From Amborella trichopoda (Eukaryota > Streptophyta > Magnoliopsida > Amborellales > Amborellaceae), in NCBI RefSeq assembly GCF_000471905.2, contig NW_006498233.1:2415869-2479868 (forward strand): DNA of 64,000 nucleotides. Reading direction: 5' to 3'. Positions 45,501 to 55,863 of the stretch are shown here, one piece after another. Position 1 is the stretch's first letter. Each line of letters begins with the position of its first letter. A program made the translations under genes and the position numbers. The notes beneath the pieces were generated by a model. That model saw only the letters and a program-made list of their open reading frames with translations. It had not been told where the DNA came from and ran no database searches.

Positions 45501-45606
45501 GCTTCGGGCCTCTGGCTTGGCCGCTCTGGCCTTGCCTTATCTCCATCAACAACTGAGGATTAGAGCATCATTCTGAGTTTTTCGGGGGCAGTCTCCGGTA
45601 CTACGG

Positions 45607-45640
45607 GGTATAAAGGGGAAGAAACCCCACATTACTATTT
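45607..45640 (+). promoter_or_regulatory. Antisense promoter (TATA box) in element E
   Basis: TATAAA at 45,609-45,614 in GGTATAAAGGGGAAGAAACC. It matches the minus-strand promoter at 6,488 in A, with CTGAGTTTTTCGGGGGCAG upstream in both forms. It points towards the + strand gene at 46,620-47,673, against the direction of E. Confidence 0.55.
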
Positions 45641-45670
45641 CACCGAAGGGTAAAATAGTAGAAGGGATTT

Positions 45671-45672
<2 letters not shown>

Positions 45673-45763
<91 letters not shown>

Positions 45764-45895
45764 TAGAGAGAGACGAGTACGACGTACGTACGTACGACGT
45801 ACGTACGTACGTACGTACGTACGTACGTACGTAGTACGTACGTACGTACGTACGTACGTANNNNNNNNNNNNNNNNNNNNGAGAGAGAGAGAGAG
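45673..45895. repeat. (AG)n and (ACGT)n microsatellites around an assembly gap
   Basis: (GA)n from 45,673 to about 45,775, then ACGTACGT to 45,860, 20 N (45,861-45,880), then (GA)n again to 45,895. The true length is unknown. The N run probably marks a gap of arbitrary size. Confidence 0.9.
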
Positions 45896-46619
45896 CCAAA
45901 GCTCCTAACGAGGGTTTTTCGGTGAGCACTTCCAGGGCAGAACTTGCAAAGAATGGTCCTTAGGGATTTTTTTGATGAACTTTAGGAGGTGTTTAGCTTC
46001 ACAGAGTGCTTGCGAAACAATTTTCAGCCATCATCAAAGCTTTCTGAGCAAGGAAGATGCCGTGCCAGAGTTCGAGTGCTTCTCTGGTCGTTTTGCTACT
46101 GAAGGGGAGGCCGTAGAGAGCTCAGAGGGCTCTATCAGCTCTCTGGTTGTCCAAGGCGAATGAGAAGGGGCCACATTGAGCTCACCAGAAACATAGAGGA
46201 ATTTCGATGAGTCCTGGTGAGCTGCTGAAGTGGGAAATCAGGGCGAAGGGAAGACTCGTTGGGTTGCAAGGAAGCTTTCAGGGATTTCTGGTGGTTTTCA
46301 CCAACTCTAGTAACAAACAGGAGATAGGGAGGGTTTTCTCAATGGACAGGAGTGGATTTCAGGAGAGTAGAAGAAAGCGCTGGTGAAAAACCGAAGGGTT
46401 AGGAGAATGTAACGATCGAGGAGGTGAGGAGTCAAGGGACGGCGATAGGTTGCCCTTTGGACGAGCGGTGACAGGACACTTCGCAAGTGTCAGGTGGCGT
46501 GTTTGGATCTCAAGGGACACACATGCGATGTGTGTTGACGGCTGGAGCAAGGCATTAATACGCCATGGTTTGCAGGACGTCAATGATCCTTGATTGTTCG
46601 CGAGACGACAATTCCCTCT
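45896..46619 (+). other. Leader of the antisense gene in E
   Basis: No long frame. A 63-codon frame at 45,972-46,163 is acidic near its end (EGEAVESSEGSISS) and unrecognised. GAGCTCACCAG, GGGTTTTCACCA and GGTTTTTCGGTGAGC are of mixed composition like the PMD leader in A, but I could not align the two with confidence. Confidence 0.35.
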
Positions 46620-47673
46620 TGGTGGTAGACGGAGATAGTCTTGCCTTTATCTGCAAGATTTGGTGGCCCCCCAACAAATGTCTTCTCGACGATTGGCCAA
46701 GGCTTCTGGGAGGCCAGCTTCTTCAAACTGGGACCTAATGCTTAGTGAAGACGAAAAGCCTCTTATTACTGAGAATGAATCGCATCCTTCTCATTAACCT
46801 CCTGTCTTCGGAGGTGGAAGCGAGTATGATATGATAATTATGGGCAACAGGGCGATTTCCCTTGCAACCTTGAGAGAGGGACTCATGTTTTATGTTTGAA
46901 GGGAACCCATCATAGGTGTGGCCTTTGTAGTCACCTCATTTTCGGGACATGTTATTCATCCTCTTGTTTGGCGCATCCAGGGAGGCTTTGTTGTTTCACA
47001 GGCCCTGACACCTTTCCCTGTACAAATCATCAGGCTCAATCACCGTAATGTCACTGTAGACAATGGTCACGATCTTCTGAGAGTAGCTTATCAACTCTTC
47101 AGTAAGGCTTCTCTCTTTGAGCTGACCATGTCCCCCTTTTTGGCAAAGAGGCTGACAGACAACCTTTTAGACTTCAAGGTCCCTTACGTAAACTTGTTCA
47201 AAACGAAGGTCACTAAAATGGATCGACAGGCTCGGGAAGTTTTGTCTTTAGAGGAATATGTTTCTATTGAGAAATATCCCTCCATTAGGTCTTTACTTAA
47301 GTTCATCCCTGGGCCTTTGACTATCACCAGTACAGCGGCGGCACACATGGGTAACCTTTGAACCAACTTGCTTATGCGTCAGTTCATTCAGCCGAATTTT
47401 GAGATTATGCCCTCAGAGGTTCCCTCAATTGTTAAAGAGATCGCATGTTTTGAGAATGAAGATGACATGGCGATTCTTCAATGCAACATCAACGATCTGG
47501 AAGGCTTACTTGTTGTGGACCGAGAGGTAGGGAAGGACCCGTTTTCGGCTCGGTTGGTACATGGGGAATATCCTCCTTTGGTCAAAAAGCTTGCCCTCCT
47601 TCAGGCAGCAGCCCAGAAGGATGGAATCAAGTGGGCACAACAAGGCCACTATAGGCTTATTCTTAAGACTTAA
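46620..47673 (+). pseudogene. Unrecognised gene antisense to element E
   Basis: A + strand frame, open from 46,900 to 47,673 except one TGA (47,359), encodes ~255 residues. It is preceded by a more broken part with LAFICKIWWPPNKCLLDDWP (from ~46,640). Landmarks: VIHPLVWRIQGGFVV, NHRNVTVDNGHDLLRVAYQL, LAKRLTDNLLDFKVPYVNLF, PSEVPSIVKEIACFENEDDM, DPFSARLVHGEYPPLVKKL. There is no signal peptide or membrane segment. A 160-bp AT-rich tail resembling a 3' UTR follows. I do not recognise the family. It sits where A carries a PMD gene and where D has RT, and could be a captured host gene or an element-specific accessory frame. Confidence 0.5.
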
Positions 47674-47834
47674 TTGAACACTCTCATTTATTCCACTTTG
47701 CACACCAATTCTTGATTTTGTTAACATCGATAACTGTATGAATTTTTTGTTATATGAATGGAGTGTCCCATTTTTCCTTAAAGTGTTTGTGTGACCTGTC
47801 TTTCGCTCCTCCGTCTTCCTCCGTTTTATTGCTT

Positions 47835-48878
47835 TCATCCTTTGTTAGCTAGAGTTAAAAAGGAATATCTCACTCCTTGCTTCGTCTTATGGCAGCCTAT
47901 TGTGGCTTCAATGACCTCGAATGGGGGAGCAGTTTCCTCCTCACCCCTAAGTGTTTGATTGGAGAGGGGCTCATAATTCATGGTTCTCATGATTTGATGA
48001 GCCTGCTCGCTGTAAATGCTCCAAACTGAGAGAGCCTTGGCTTTCATTTGAGGTACATTGCTTTTGAGCTCGTTGTAAGTCTTGGTCTTAGGAACAAACT
48101 CCCTTAAGTGTTTTGAGCGACGCCCATAGCCTTCAATTGATTCTGGAGGCTACACACCTCGCTTCTCAATACTGCCATGAGTCTTGTTCCTGAGAGCTGG
48201 AGGGCTGACTCTTGTCTACCTATACTTCTTCGACAACCTCGGAGAACTGTAAGACCTTCTTTTGGCTACTGGCTATCCCCTTGTTCAGGAAGGATGGAAC
48301 CCAGAGTACCTTTCGTGGCAGTTGGTGCGCCAGTTCTGTCTCTAGGAGGGCGATGGGGAAGTGCAGAACCTTTTGCTGGTCTAATGTGTAGGTGACCCTA
48401 GGTGCTGGCAGATCCACCTCTGGGGCTTTCTCAAGCTCGGGGGCTACTTCTGACTCATCATTTGTTCTGGCAAATTAGAATTAGAGGAAGAAGCTTTGCC
48501 TTCGGGAGAGGATACCATGACCTCAGAGAGGTGGCAGGGTATACTTGGGTGGATAGGGGTTAAAGGGAGGATCTTTCCTTGTCTTTCCTCTTCTTTGAAC
48601 ATGTCTGTAATCATTCACCCCAAATCCTCAACGTCATCATGAGACGAAGGTCCCATCTCTCTCACAGACTTTCAATCAATATCTTTTGACTTTTCTGGTG
48701 TAGGAAGGACTGTTAAATAGTACTTGGCATTGGCATAGTGAGTCTCAACTATGGGGAACAGTCACTTGTCAACATAGATCATGCGTTGTCTTCCATCTCG
48801 GCTGTACTTGAAACATTGGTGGAGAGTGGAAGGAACCACCCCCTGATCATGAAGGCAACGACAACCAAGCAGAACATT
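47835..48878 (-). pseudogene. pol: Region after the protease (protease-RT linker) of element E
   Basis: It continues the protease frame with NVLLG.., VVPSTLHQCFKYSRDGRQRM and ANAKYYL, as in Tat/Ogre polyproteins (normally NVLLGRPWIH..VPSTLHQCLKY). Then come weakly conserved parts: TYTLDQQKVLHFPIALLE (48,390) and PPFEVIEATIGCHKTKQGVR (47,930). Ogre elements have an intron around here. The RT that should follow is absent; the antisense gene begins instead. Confidence 0.65.
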
Positions 48879-49472
48879 CTACGAGGTATCGATGCTGATT
48901 AGGTGAAACTGAGCATAATCATTGAGGTCACTGATCTTGAGGCGGAGGCACACTGTGCCGGCTGGCTTTTGTCCTGGTTGGTTGAACCCTTGCATAGTAA
49001 TGTGGGTAGGAGTGAGGTCATCATGCCCTATTCCCAATCGGGTGAGAATCCTTCTCGGGATTAGGTTAACTGCTGACCCTCCATCTAGCATGATCCGATT
49101 GAGAGGGTAAGCGTGCAGTTCCCCATTCATGAAGAGGGGGCGATTGTGGAATTTACCTCCCAAATGAAGGTTATCTTCAAAAAAGGAGATTGTCAGGCTC
49201 CCACTAAGAATGGCGAGGTCGACCTCGATGGGCTCCACCTCAGTCTCGTACATCTCTGGGTTAGAGAGTGCGTAGACCAATGCCATGCGACAGTGTCTAG
49301 GCAGCAAGAGGGCATCATAGATACTCAAAAGGGCTGGAAGCTTTCTCCAGTGCCCGATTAAATCGTATTTTACTTTATCCTCATTTTTCTTTTTTGTTCT
49401 TGATCCCGTCACTAGTGTAGGTTGTAGGGTAGGCTTAGGAACAGGTTTTGGTTGAGTCTTGATTTGTGACAC
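48879..49472 (-). pseudogene. pol: Retropepsin-like protease of element E
   Basis: A 197-codon open frame. After a Pro-rich start (QPKPVPKPTLQPTLVT) it has ITISFFEDNLHLGG-like TISFFEDNLHLGGKFHNRPL, the active-site segment NRIMLDGGSAVNLIPRRIL, and THITMQGFNQPGQKPAGTV with LRLKISDLNDYAQFHLI. DGGS in place of DTGS/DSGS is a known variant in Tat-type proteases. It is the longest intact domain in the window. The frame ends at a stop in place of Tyr before NVLLG. Confidence 0.9.
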
Positions 49473-49481
49473 TGGCTGACT

Positions 49482-50036
49482 TTACTGTTCAGCCGGTATG
49501 GTCTGGGTTGATGGGGCAGTAATAGGAATTTGTACTACGGATGTAGAAGTTTGAGGTTTAGGCTTAGGGGAAAGTGAAGGATCAGGAATTTTGAGGATCT
49601 TGAACTTTTGAGGAGTGGGCTGTAACTTCTTTCTCGATCTTAGACCCATTTTCCCCATGCTGGCTGGTACTTCCAAGATTTGCACCATGTGGGAGGCTTC
49701 ATGGGAACATGAGCTCAAAGGTGGCTCGGTTTTGGCTTGGGTTGTCATGGCGTCGGCAGCTGTCGAGAATCCTGCCGCTTGTGTCAGCATTTCTCTGAGC
49801 CTTTCTTACCACAGCATGATGAGGCTGGTGTCTTCAAATTCTCTATTTAGAGAGTCGAATTCTTATCATCGTCAGGCAGTACCTGTAGAAGTAATAAGAG
49901 AAAGGGAAGGAGAAGAAAGGTTAGAACCTTGTGGGCAGCTTTCTACGTCGTCATCGGAGTTCGACATTTGTAGGGGGTATTTAAGATCTTGCCCCGACTT
50001 TGACCATTGTGGGGTGCTTTTAACGTCGTCATCCAT
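49482..50036 (-). pseudogene. gag: gag C-terminal linker of element E with 13-residue repeats
   Basis: It starts MDDDVKSTPQWSKSG, QDLKYPLQMSNSD, DDVESCPQG (50,036-49,925), an exact 13-residue period. Then LREMLTQAAGFSTAADAMTT, ASHMVQILEVPAS and a Pro/Ser/Thr-rich stretch run up to the protease. D has the same segment. The DNA repeat unit is 39 bp, as in the array of C. Confidence 0.75.
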
Positions 50037-52530
50037 TTTGCCTGATTGGACGTCAAGAAGAGGCGAGTTGTGCCTAAGATGAAGTCCCGCAAGATCAGCA
50101 GTGGAGGAAGGGGTTTGAGGAATTCTTCCTCAACTGGTGGTCGAGGAAGATGATTCCTTCGGTGAGCCGACTTAGGTGTTGACCGTCTCCTTTGGGATCC
50201 CCGAGGGGGTGTTTGGACTGCCCTATCAAGCTGGCGAGAGGCGGTTGCCTGGCAGACTGCCTCGCTTCTCAGGAACTTGAGCTTGCTTCGCCCATGGTAG
50301 ACTTCCCAGGGCTGAGGGGTCGAAGGCCCTGAGGAGTCCAGTGCATACTTATTAGGGGCTTGCAACGTGGCTTCTCCTTAAACGGGAGTGAGGGTTTGGA
50401 CGTGCTCTGAAAGAATCCCACAATCAATGCGACCATGCTAGACTTTCTCCGTGACTATGGCCTCGAACCCAGAGCAATCATTAAGTTCATGGCCCCACAC
50501 TTGCTGATAGGGACACTAGAGTTTTTTTTTGCCCCGAGCAAGGCGTCTTGGCTGCTCGACGAACTTGGGAGTGATGAGCCCTTACTGAAGCATTGCCTCG
50601 AAGAGAGCTTGCAGAGGGTCTGGCTCCGTGCTTCTCTAAGCTTGCGTCGGGAGGTCTTTTTGTACAGGCGGGAGAGGGGCTCGAGAGTGTCTCTCTAAGA
50701 TGCCTTGAACTTCCTGGCACTGCTGCTTCTTCTCAGCCAAGAGCTTATGAAAGCCAGTGCACTCGCTGATGTCATGACCTCATATTCGGTGATATGTGCA
50801 CCAGAGGTTCTCAGTCCTTGAAGGCAAGAACTTAGGCTGCCTTGTCGGCTTTGGGGTGGCAATTCCTTCTTCAAGCATTATGGAGAAGAATGAATGAAGG
50901 ATAGCGGGTTCCCCGTCATCTTCTTGGATTGTGATTATGTGAGATGCCTCAACTTCCTCGAAAGCCTTTTTCAATTCTTTGAGCTTTATCTGACCCTTAT
51001 TGATAAGGGCTTCGATAGTGTCGTTGAGCTTATAGCAGTCATGAGTGGGATGTCAGGCCCTCCTGTGATAGGTGCAGCACTTCTCGTTTGCCTCTTGCCC
51101 AGCCAACTCCGCAGTATTGGCCTCCGGCAACTGTATCATGTTCTGTTCTAGCAGAAGTCGAAGTAGCACATGTGTCCACTCTATTTCGAAGGGGTAAACC
51201 TTATCTGATGCTGAGGTGGGAGGCTGTTGTAGGATTGCTGCTTGCCCTTGGCCAAAGAAGCCTGTGCCTTAGAGAGGTCCAAGGTTTGAGAAACCGAGCC
51301 TTTAGTGTTAGCCACAGTGACGGCCACACTGATTACTGCCTTTTGATTGCCACATCTTCTCGGACATGAGTTTGAGCCGGCAGGTTGCTGACGAGTGTTG
51401 CCATGCTTGAACAATCCCTTAATACGGACTGCCTTGGAGATGAGCTCTGACATGGAGGGTGGATTGGATGCCTGATATCAGGAAGCATGTTCCATACGAA
51501 GGTCTGGATTGCTTCCTTCTCGGTCATGGGAGTGACATGAAAGGTTGCTAACTCGCTCCAGCTGGTGATGAATTTATCAATCGGCTCACCAGGGTCTTGC
51601 ATCAAGGTGAGGAGCTTGATGGTTTCCATGTTCCTTTCGACTTTGTAGAAGCGTTGATAGAACAACTGCTCCATTTCTTGCCAAGTGTTCATAGAGTTCG
51701 ACGGCAATAAAGCATACCACTAAAAGGCTGGTCCTTCGAGAGTGTCGACGAACTGGCGGAGGAGAAGACGTCTATCAATTGCCATCTCCCGGCGGGCCGC
51801 TTGGAGGTGAGCCATATGCTGGTGAGGATATGTGGTACCATTGAACAGGGGGTGTTTCCCTTTTTGATAGTTTAGGGGAAATGACACCTGGTTAATGTAC
51901 GAAGGATACAGATTTTGGTAGAGTGGCGTCTCCTGCATGCCGGGAACCTTGTTCTTGAGGCTATGAGCTACCATATCATCTATGTCGGTTTGGTAACCGC
52001 CACAAAAAGAGGAGCTATCTTGAGAGATCGGTGGGGGAGCCTGCCTGGGAGCTGCGTCTTCACTAGTCGGAGAGTCAGGCGTAGAAGGGGCCCTGGAGGC
52101 CTCTAGGCGCTCCATCTTTCTGAGGATGGCGTGCATCATTTCCTCGAGCTTGTTCATCCTCTCCTCCTGAGCATCGTTCGGATCATTGATCACCATGACA
52201 CTGACAGTTTCTTCTATGAGGTCAGAGTTAGGTGATGTAGTAGACTACCAAGGCTGGCGAGTCACGCGCGGCAAGTCTGTCTAGAGGTCCCAGCTTGCCC
52301 CTACTGGACTTGGGCTTTGTATGCGGATCTTGTTAGGATCGGTTCTTGACGGTCTTGGGAGCGCGACTTCTGGGTGGTGATCATCGAACAGTACGCCTTG
52401 ACTTGCTCAAGCTCTAGAGTTTGAAGAGAGAAATAGGGATTACAAGGCAGGAGGTCGTCAGGGGTGGTGACTTCGACTACCTTGGAGGCTTCCCTGGTCA
52501 TGATCTATAAGCCTCTCTTCTGCTTGATCC
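50037..52530 (-). pseudogene. gag: gag (capsid and nucleocapsid region) of element E
   Basis: From the N-terminus: MTREASKVVEVTTPDDLLPC (52,501), MVINDPNDAQEERMNKLEEM with a coiled-coil-like helix (52,196), PLNYQKGKHPLFNGTTYPHQ and RRLLLRQFVDTLEGPAF (to 51,720), then after one in-frame stop WYALLPSNSMNTWQEMEQLF, LTLMQDPGEPIDKFITSWSE and EAIQTFVWNMLPDIRHPI (to 51,333). Zinc boxes: CTYHRRA.HPTHDC (~51,080), CTYHRI.GHDISEC (~50,790) and CPYQQVWGHELNDC (~50,480). The capsid part is better preserved than in D. Stops interrupt the boxes and the spacer. Confidence 0.9.
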
Positions 52531-53774
52531 TGAGGCGGCTATGGTCCTCATTTCAAAACCGAGCCTGACACCTGGACTACCCCATTTTCTTTAAATAGGC
52601 GAGGGCCATGTCTATGAGCTAGAGCAGGGAGTGGGGCCCAAGGATGGAGCACAACTTGAATTCCGATTTTTTAGGCTGGAGGCCTCGGTCTGACATCAAG
52701 CGGTTGCCCCAAACTACTTTGTGGAGCCAGGGTGCTCAGATGACCCGGGGCTGGCTCAAGATGGTACTCTTAGGGAAGACCTTTGAGTACCAGGGCTCAA
52801 GGTGCCTGCTTGGCGTTAAGAGAGCAGCAGAGGAAAGAGGGGTCGGCTTGTAACTGTGCATGAGTCTGGATCCAAGAGGGACTTACAAAGATGGTGTGTG
52901 TGCACCTTTAGGGTTAGCCGTCCGGGTGACTTGGGGGTCCGCCCAAGCTCGGTCAATGGGTTCGACCTTTGGAGGCCGAGACCCACGAGCTTGTGTTTGT
53001 GAGGGACGAGGCGGGAGCTTGTCTGTCACAAGGTGAAGCTGTGTCTACCAAGAGGGAAGACGGAGCGGTCGATCCTCCTGTGCTCGAGGTGACATAGAGC
53101 TAGCATTGCCCCAAGCTGTGGAAAGCGATTTCATGGCGCATGGCCTGAGAAGGCCTAGTCCTAGATGCGAGCTTAAGGCAACATGAGGGTCGTCCCGAGG
53201 TGTGGCTCGATTGGATAGACCACGAGCCTTTAAGTGTGTGCGAGGGGTGAAGACCTCTGGGCCTCTGCCTCTATTTACCGACCCTCCAAGTGTGGGGGTA
53301 GGGAATAGTGATGGAGCAGTGGGGTTTGCATTACGGTGAACCTCAGGAGCGACAATAGTTTCTTTACCTTTCGCAGGGGTGGATGGGGCAACCTTCCAGC
53401 ATACTGCGGCAGTATGACTGGCAGGAGATTTGCCAATAGCAGGCTGCGAGGCAGCAGAAGTGCTGCCCATGCAATGGGACGTGGTGGAGAGTCCACCAGG
53501 GTGAGAAAGCGGGGAGGAAGTGATCTTTAAATCCCCTCTCGCACCGACCCAGGTGAGAACCTGGGAGCCGGACCATGAGTCTTGACTCAGAGGAAGAGTA
53601 GGGAAGGAGGCTTGAGCTCTGGCTTCCCTGGGATAGCCAAACTGTAGGGATAAGGAAATCCCCGACCTGGATGAACGGGTTGAACAACCCAGGTGCCATA
53701 GAAATGAGTGTAGAAAGTAAAGAAGGAAACTGATCAAACAAGAGCAAATCGACTAAGGGATAGTAAGTCCCCAG
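52531..53774 (-). pseudogene. Leader and possible upstream frame of element E
   Basis: A 230-codon frame (53,737-53,045) is Ser/Pro/Arg-rich (SSRSGISLSLQFG, STPAKGKETIVAPEVH) with no known domain; another frame has MAPGLFNPFIQVGDFLIPT as in D. Which frame was used is unclear. Ogre elements often carry an extra ORF before gag. 52,531-53,040 is homologous to D 25,300-25,840. The PBS is half deleted: AGTCCCCAG at 53,766-53,774 runs straight into LTR text. Confidence 0.5.
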
Positions 53775-55863
53775 AGCAACCCTCCAGATCTAGGTGATCT
53801 GGTGGCATGTGTATTGGGTCTCTGGTGGACCCAGGATTTAAGATCGCTCTCTCGGAACCTTGCTAGAGGGCAAGGGCAGGTATACCAACCAATGAGAGAG
53901 GAATTTTAAGTGGGTTCGGGATTTGCTTGAGCTGGCTCAGTGGGCGCCCTCTTAGATCACGAAGAAAGCCCCTCAGCTGCTTGAGCTGGTTCAGAATTGC
54001 CTCCCTCCCTCTTGTTTTTCTGCACAACACTTCTATGGTTAATTTGTAAGACAAGTTAGTCGAAAAGGACCCACCCTTATCTTAGAGCAAATCATGTTCA
54101 TGGGAGAAGGCGATGAAGTGCAAGGTTAGAAGAAAGATGGAAAGGAGAAGGGAAATTTACGGAGAGGCGAGGTTGGCATGACGATCAAAAGCCACCGACT
54201 CGGAGTGGTAGCAAGATGGGCATGGTTCACAGGACCAGCACAACGGTAGTACTAAACGAAACCTAGATCAGCGCGTCGACGCTAGACTGGGCATACTCTC
54301 AATCATGTGAGAAGAGAAAGAGGTGGAGAGGAAAGATCGAGACGACGAAGAGAAGGGGAACTTCGAACATCGATGGACATCGCCGTGGGAAATGCAAGGA
54401 GGCGACACATCCCTTGTGGACGACGCTAGCTCCTGATGAGGCACTCGGTGATGGTTTCTCCTAGGTCGCGCAACGATAGGCATGGGACGTGTGAAGAACA
54501 ACAATAGGCAACGAACGCAAGAAGGAAGCTCACGGACGGTGATAGGTATTGCCAGGGCCTGTAGCGAGTGTCGATAGGTATCGACGCCTGTGTTAAAAGT
54601 GCAGCAGAGGAAGACTCCGGCAGGCGGCAACACACTTCGCCATCTAGGTTCTTCTCCGTGATGTCAAAGCTACGTCTATGGGTGGCGATGGGCAGCGCTG
54701 TTTGTAGACTTCACTGAGAGAAAGAGACAGACGAGAATGAGGGAAAGAAGACTCGTGCTTGGCGCTTCCATCGCCATGTGCGATCTGTGAGACCAAGGAG
54801 AGGCATGCTCAACACTGCCACTGCCGTGCACGACCTCATCAAGGGACTCAGAAGAAGAAGAGGGGGAAGAGAGGGGAGAAGGGAGAAAGAAGAAAAAAAG
54901 AAAAAGAAGAGAGAGAAGATTTACTTAAACCTTAGGGGTACCGATGGAATGTTTCTCTCACCTCACCCTCTCTCTCAAGCATAACACCACATTGGTAAGA
55001 AAGAGAAACTCGTATTAAGTGAAAACTCTCTCTTGTGTGTGTATTTTTCTAGCCTCTCCTTTTTTTACTGCGTACAATGATGGTACGTATATATAGAAGT
55101 GTGCCCCAAACATGGGTTGTTGATCAAAAGTAACCCTAATTGCTAAAAATTAAGAGTAAATTGAATTAAAAGAAATTAGAAAATAGGGTACAAAATGATA
55201 GATTTTCCTATTCTTTACAAGTTATGAAATTGTAGAACAATCCATGCTGCTGAATTTCTTGTACTTTCTTCATGGATCTGCTACTTCTCTATAGGTTTTC
55301 TTCGCGTTAGAGTATCGTCACGATGCGTGCCACATATCGAATCGCTCGTATTGACTAGGTGAACATGCTCACAAAATTTGAGCACAATCAGACGTAGAAC
55401 GGCCGAGATATGAGCTTCAAAAGTCACTGGTCATGACTATCCCTGTAATGGTGTAGTGTTGCAGGGTGGCCACAAGGGAATAACGTGCGGCTCCTCTTGT
55501 TGCACTCTTTCGCCTATAACTTCTTCCTGGAGTGTTCGTTTGGGATGAAACTTGACTGTTAGAGGTTTTCAACCGTGTCGGATCTAATGGATGTAGTCCC
55601 ACAATAATTTGAGATGTTGAAGATGTATCTCTAGTTATAGGGGTCCGTTTCAGGGTGCTAGAGGCTGATTCTGTCGGAACTATTTCTCAGTCTGCACTGC
55701 CTTAGGCATGTCGCAATGTGAAGAAAATAAGTAGGAGACTCTGGAGAGACCTCATGAAGATCTTGACCAGTTCTAGGGTTGTTCTGAGACTATCAAAATT
55801 TCCACTACTTGCTAGGCCCATATTGAGCGGGGGCCTCATGTTGATGAAAAATACCTTCCAACA
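53775..55863 (-). mobile_element. Element E: 5' LTR, with internal deletion
   Basis: About 2.09 kb against 2.59 kb for the 3' LTR. The terminal ~33 bases and part of the PBS are lost on the left. A further ~530 bp, equivalent to about 39,690-40,220, is missing near 55,255. The right end CTTCCAACA is intact. TATA (GTATATATAG, ~55,086) is present. A putative leader intron runs on the minus strand from 54,924 (TTTAA|GTAAATC) to 54,020 (TTGTGCAG|AAAAAC). Confidence 0.85.

Larger units (their letters stand above)
38209..55863 (-). mobile_element. Element E: 17.7-kb Tat/Ogre-like Ty3/gypsy element inserted in the LINE
   Basis: It runs from TGGTTAAATGCC (38,209) to CTTCCAACA (55,863) and is flanked by CTCTT at 38,204-38,208 and 55,864-55,868. 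Removing it and one CTCTT rejoins the LINE reading frame (STKESWE). On the minus strand the order is 5' LTR, leader, gag, 13-residue repeats, protease, linker, then an unrelated gene on the opposite strand, arrays, PPT and 3' LTR. RT, RNase H and integrase are absent. Confidence 0.9.

Noticed and set aside
45546-45929. 127-codon minus-strand frame across the gap
   Set aside because: It is made of (AG)n and (ACGT)n microsatellite translation and includes unknown bases.
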